Of a DNA stretch of 64,000 nt, positions 62,718 through 64,000 are shown in pieces (the stretch's first letter is position 1; each line of letters opens with the position of its first letter). The notes under the pieces are model-generated. The model did not search any database, had not been told where the DNA came from, and saw nothing but the letters and a program-made list of their open reading frames with translations. The position numbers and the translations under genes were made by a program. This DNA is from Allomuricauda sp. (lineage in GTDB: Bacteria > Bacteroidota > Bacteroidia > Flavobacteriales > Flavobacteriaceae): positions 62,001 to 126,000 of the forward strand of contig JASBTQ010000006.1 of the NCBI GenBank assembly GCA_030148335.1, written 5' to 3'.

Positions 62718-63101
62718 TCATGAATTTTGTTTTCTTTGTAAGTTTTGATTGCTTCGCCCCTTACTGGCATTGTTCTGGTCATGATAACGTTGGATGTCAT
62801 CCCCATAATAGTCCCTGATGCGTTCATATCTTGACCTGTTCAGATCATGGGAACGGTAACTTGGGGGCAATACCCTGCGCCGTACCCAAATCCCGCCATC
62901 AAAATAAAGATAGGTCCTTGCCGATAGATCATAGTAGATGCTGAGCTCTGGAAAATAGACATATCGTACCATCTCTATTCTATTCGGGTAAAACCATGGA
63001 GGTGCAGGGTCGGCCAGATTATGGGAAACGATCACCGGACCACATCCTGCTGAAGTCAAAAGCAGCGAAACTATTGCTGCATAAACAATACCATTTTTCA
63101 T
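62718..63101 (-). CDS. Small Tyr/Arg-rich lipoprotein
   Basis: 127 residues, lipobox in LLLTSAGCGP. Aromatic- and Arg-rich mature part with FPELSIYYDLSARTYLYFDGG and VRRRVLPPSY. Unknown function; the YYD...YFDG pattern occurs in other small secreted Bacteroidetes proteins. Divergent from 63228 with an FNR-like site between them that fits both directions. Confidence 0.75.
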   Translation of the reverse strand: MKNGIVYAAIVSLLLTSAGCGPVIVSHNLADPAPPWFYPNRIEMVRYVYFPELSIYYDLSARTYLYFDGGIWVRRRVLPPSYRSHDLNRSRYERIRDYYGDDIQRYHDQNNASKGRSNQNLQRKQNS

Positions 63102-63125
63102 GACATTATGAATTTAGTAATGGGA

Positions 63126-63199
63126 CAAAGTAATCGGATAGATAGCATGGTTGAAATGATCTGGATCATTCCTTGGATCACCGTGTCCACCTAATTTTA
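63126..63199. promoter_or_regulatory. FNR-like site serving divergent promoters
   Basis: ATGAT-CTGG-ATCAT (63156-63169). Rightward, 22 bases on, TAATTTTA (63192-63199). Leftward, 22 bases on, TTACTTTG (63126-63133), one mismatch from the -7 consensus. One site may activate both neighbours. Confidence 0.8.
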
Positions 63200-63227
63200 A
63201 ACCACGAATAACATAATATCAAAAACC

Positions 63228-63614
63228 ATGGATAGACCGATTGTTTATAATAGTGATCTCCACTTTGAGCATGGCCAATGGGCATCAGAGCTTGCCTTTT
63301 GGGAGGATGAACTAAAATCGTTCAACCATAGACTGGAGGAATTGGTCCAGCGTTGGACAAAAAGGGAAGTCCTCAAGGAACTTGAGCATTTTCAGAACGA
63401 ATTTGATCTTCATGCCGGGGTGATCGAACAGCTTTATGAGGCGATAGAGGCTCATGAAACTAGAATCGCGGCCCAAGAAAAAACAGGCCGTGCTTCGGTG
63501 GACACCCAATTATTCCAATCCCATTTGAAGGTCAGGGGAAAAATGGAGGACCAACGTCAGATTTATGCCGAACTGAAAAAGAGGTTCTTCCTTTTTTTGA
63601 CGAAGTACATGTAA
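63228..63614 (+). CDS. Helical small protein, paralogue of the gene at 3603
   Basis: 128 residues, wholly helical, no signal. FEHGQWASELAFWEDELKSF at the start, KELEHFQNEFDLHAGVIEQL in the middle and YAELKKRFFLFLTKYM at the end. Same layout as the 3603 protein, suggesting a stress-associated family. Under an FNR-like promoter. Confidence 0.78.
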   Translation: MDRPIVYNSDLHFEHGQWASELAFWEDELKSFNHRLEELVQRWTKREVLKELEHFQNEFDLHAGVIEQLYEAIEAHETRIAAQEKTGRASVDTQLFQSHLKVRGKMEDQRQIYAELKKRFFLFLTKYM

Positions 63615-63797
63615 CCCCATGATGCATATTCAACCGGTGATGGGTCCATTGCTCTTTTGAACGGATAACGCATTGGCAATTGAAGAATGTAATGTGGAAG
63701 GTCCCGTTTTTGCCCAGGGAGGTATAAATCATTGTCAAAGCTAAGAGGATCATTTGCGTTTGGTGCGGAAATCAATACCCGATAAAAAAGTAGTATC

Positions 63798-64000
63798 ATG
63801 AAAACAGATGTGGAAATCAAGGAAGCGGTGTTGGCAGAGTTGACATGGCAGCCCAATATTGAAGAGACAGAGATCGGTGTCATCGTAGAGGATGGCGTCG
63901 TGACCCTCAACGGTGTGGTGAAAAACTTCACAAAAAAATTGGCGGCTGAAAATGCCGTGAAGGGCGTACAGGGGGTCAAGGCCATTGCAAATGATATTGA
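63798..64000 (+). CDS. BON-domain protein (3' partial)
   Basis: Starts with ATG at 63798 and runs off the window end after 67 codons. The visible part is a BON domain: KEAVLAELTWQPNIEETEIG, VEDGVVTLNGVVKNFTKKLA and AVKGVQGVKAIANDIE. BON proteins such as OsmY are induced by osmotic and other stress and bind phospholipid surfaces. No FNR-like site was seen in the 180 bases upstream. Confidence 0.9.
   Translation, partial: MKTDVEIKEAVLAELTWQPNIEETEIGVIVEDGVVTLNGVVKNFTKKLAAENAVKGVQGVKAIANDI

Overview
The window looks like a chromosome segment of a marine-type Flavobacteriaceae bacterium (Bacteroidota; Muricauda/Flagellimonas-like). Four things point there: a type IX secretion type-B adhesin next to a PorP/SprF protein, decayed Bacteroidetes conjugative-transposon genes (traM/traN), promoters of the Bacteroidetes form (-7 box TAnnTTTG), and near absence of Shine-Dalgarno sequences. 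No rRNA or tRNA genes were seen.

Layout. 1-5440: tail of a phosphodiesterase-like/alkaline phosphatase fusion, glutamate dehydrogenase, a short GreA/Rnk-like protein, a small acidic protein and a YbdG-type MscS channel. 5497-11267 (minus): a three-gene RND efflux operon. 11448-14027: a broken AraC remnant, DoxX, a ketopantoate reductase and a frameshifted HAD phosphatase gene. 14012-17078 (minus): thiM-thiE-thiD-tenA-HAD salvage operon under a TPP riboswitch. 17200-18237: scar of a conjugative transposon. 18320-21853: a polytopic membrane protein, an App1-type phosphatase and a diacylglycerol-kinase-like lipid kinase. 22306-31134: a seven-gene block with MORN-like, TPR-CHAT, two membrane and one secreted protein, a TPR histidine kinase and a LuxR-type regulator. 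32046-38150: a stand-alone DUF4347-like protein, a giant T9SS adhesin with a perfect 105-bp repeat array, and PorP/SprF. 38877-64000: a long stress/energy-limitation island (PEP synthase, Usp, class II RNR, FtsH, flavodoxin, FMN-binding lipoprotein, YtxH, holin-X, DUF502, DUF2267, SDR, DUF302, dodecin, methyltransferase, archease, phosphoribosyltransferase, hydrolase, CDP-alcohol transferase, Zn-ADH, BON protein and several tiny proteins).

Main discovery. The stress island carries at least fifteen copies of an FNR-like palindrome, ATGAY-N4-RTCAT (first and last base slightly variable). Nearly every copy lies exactly 22 bases upstream of a TAnnTTTG-like -7 box that fires toward the next gene, on either strand. 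This is class II activator geometry for one unseen Crp/Fnr-family regulator controlling most of the island. One site drives a hairpin-rich, roughly 480-base stretch that may be a structured RNA.

Second discovery. The CHAT/two-component block has two promoters sharing an identical 19-base sequence built on the palindrome TACGnCAATTGnCGTA, each exactly 23 bases upstream of a -7 box. They are good operator candidates for the block's own LuxR-type regulator. The function of the block is unknown.

Several single-base frameshifts lie in homopolymer runs (HAD gene, AraC remnant, traM/traN). Those in the scar fit decay; the HAD one could also be an assembly error.
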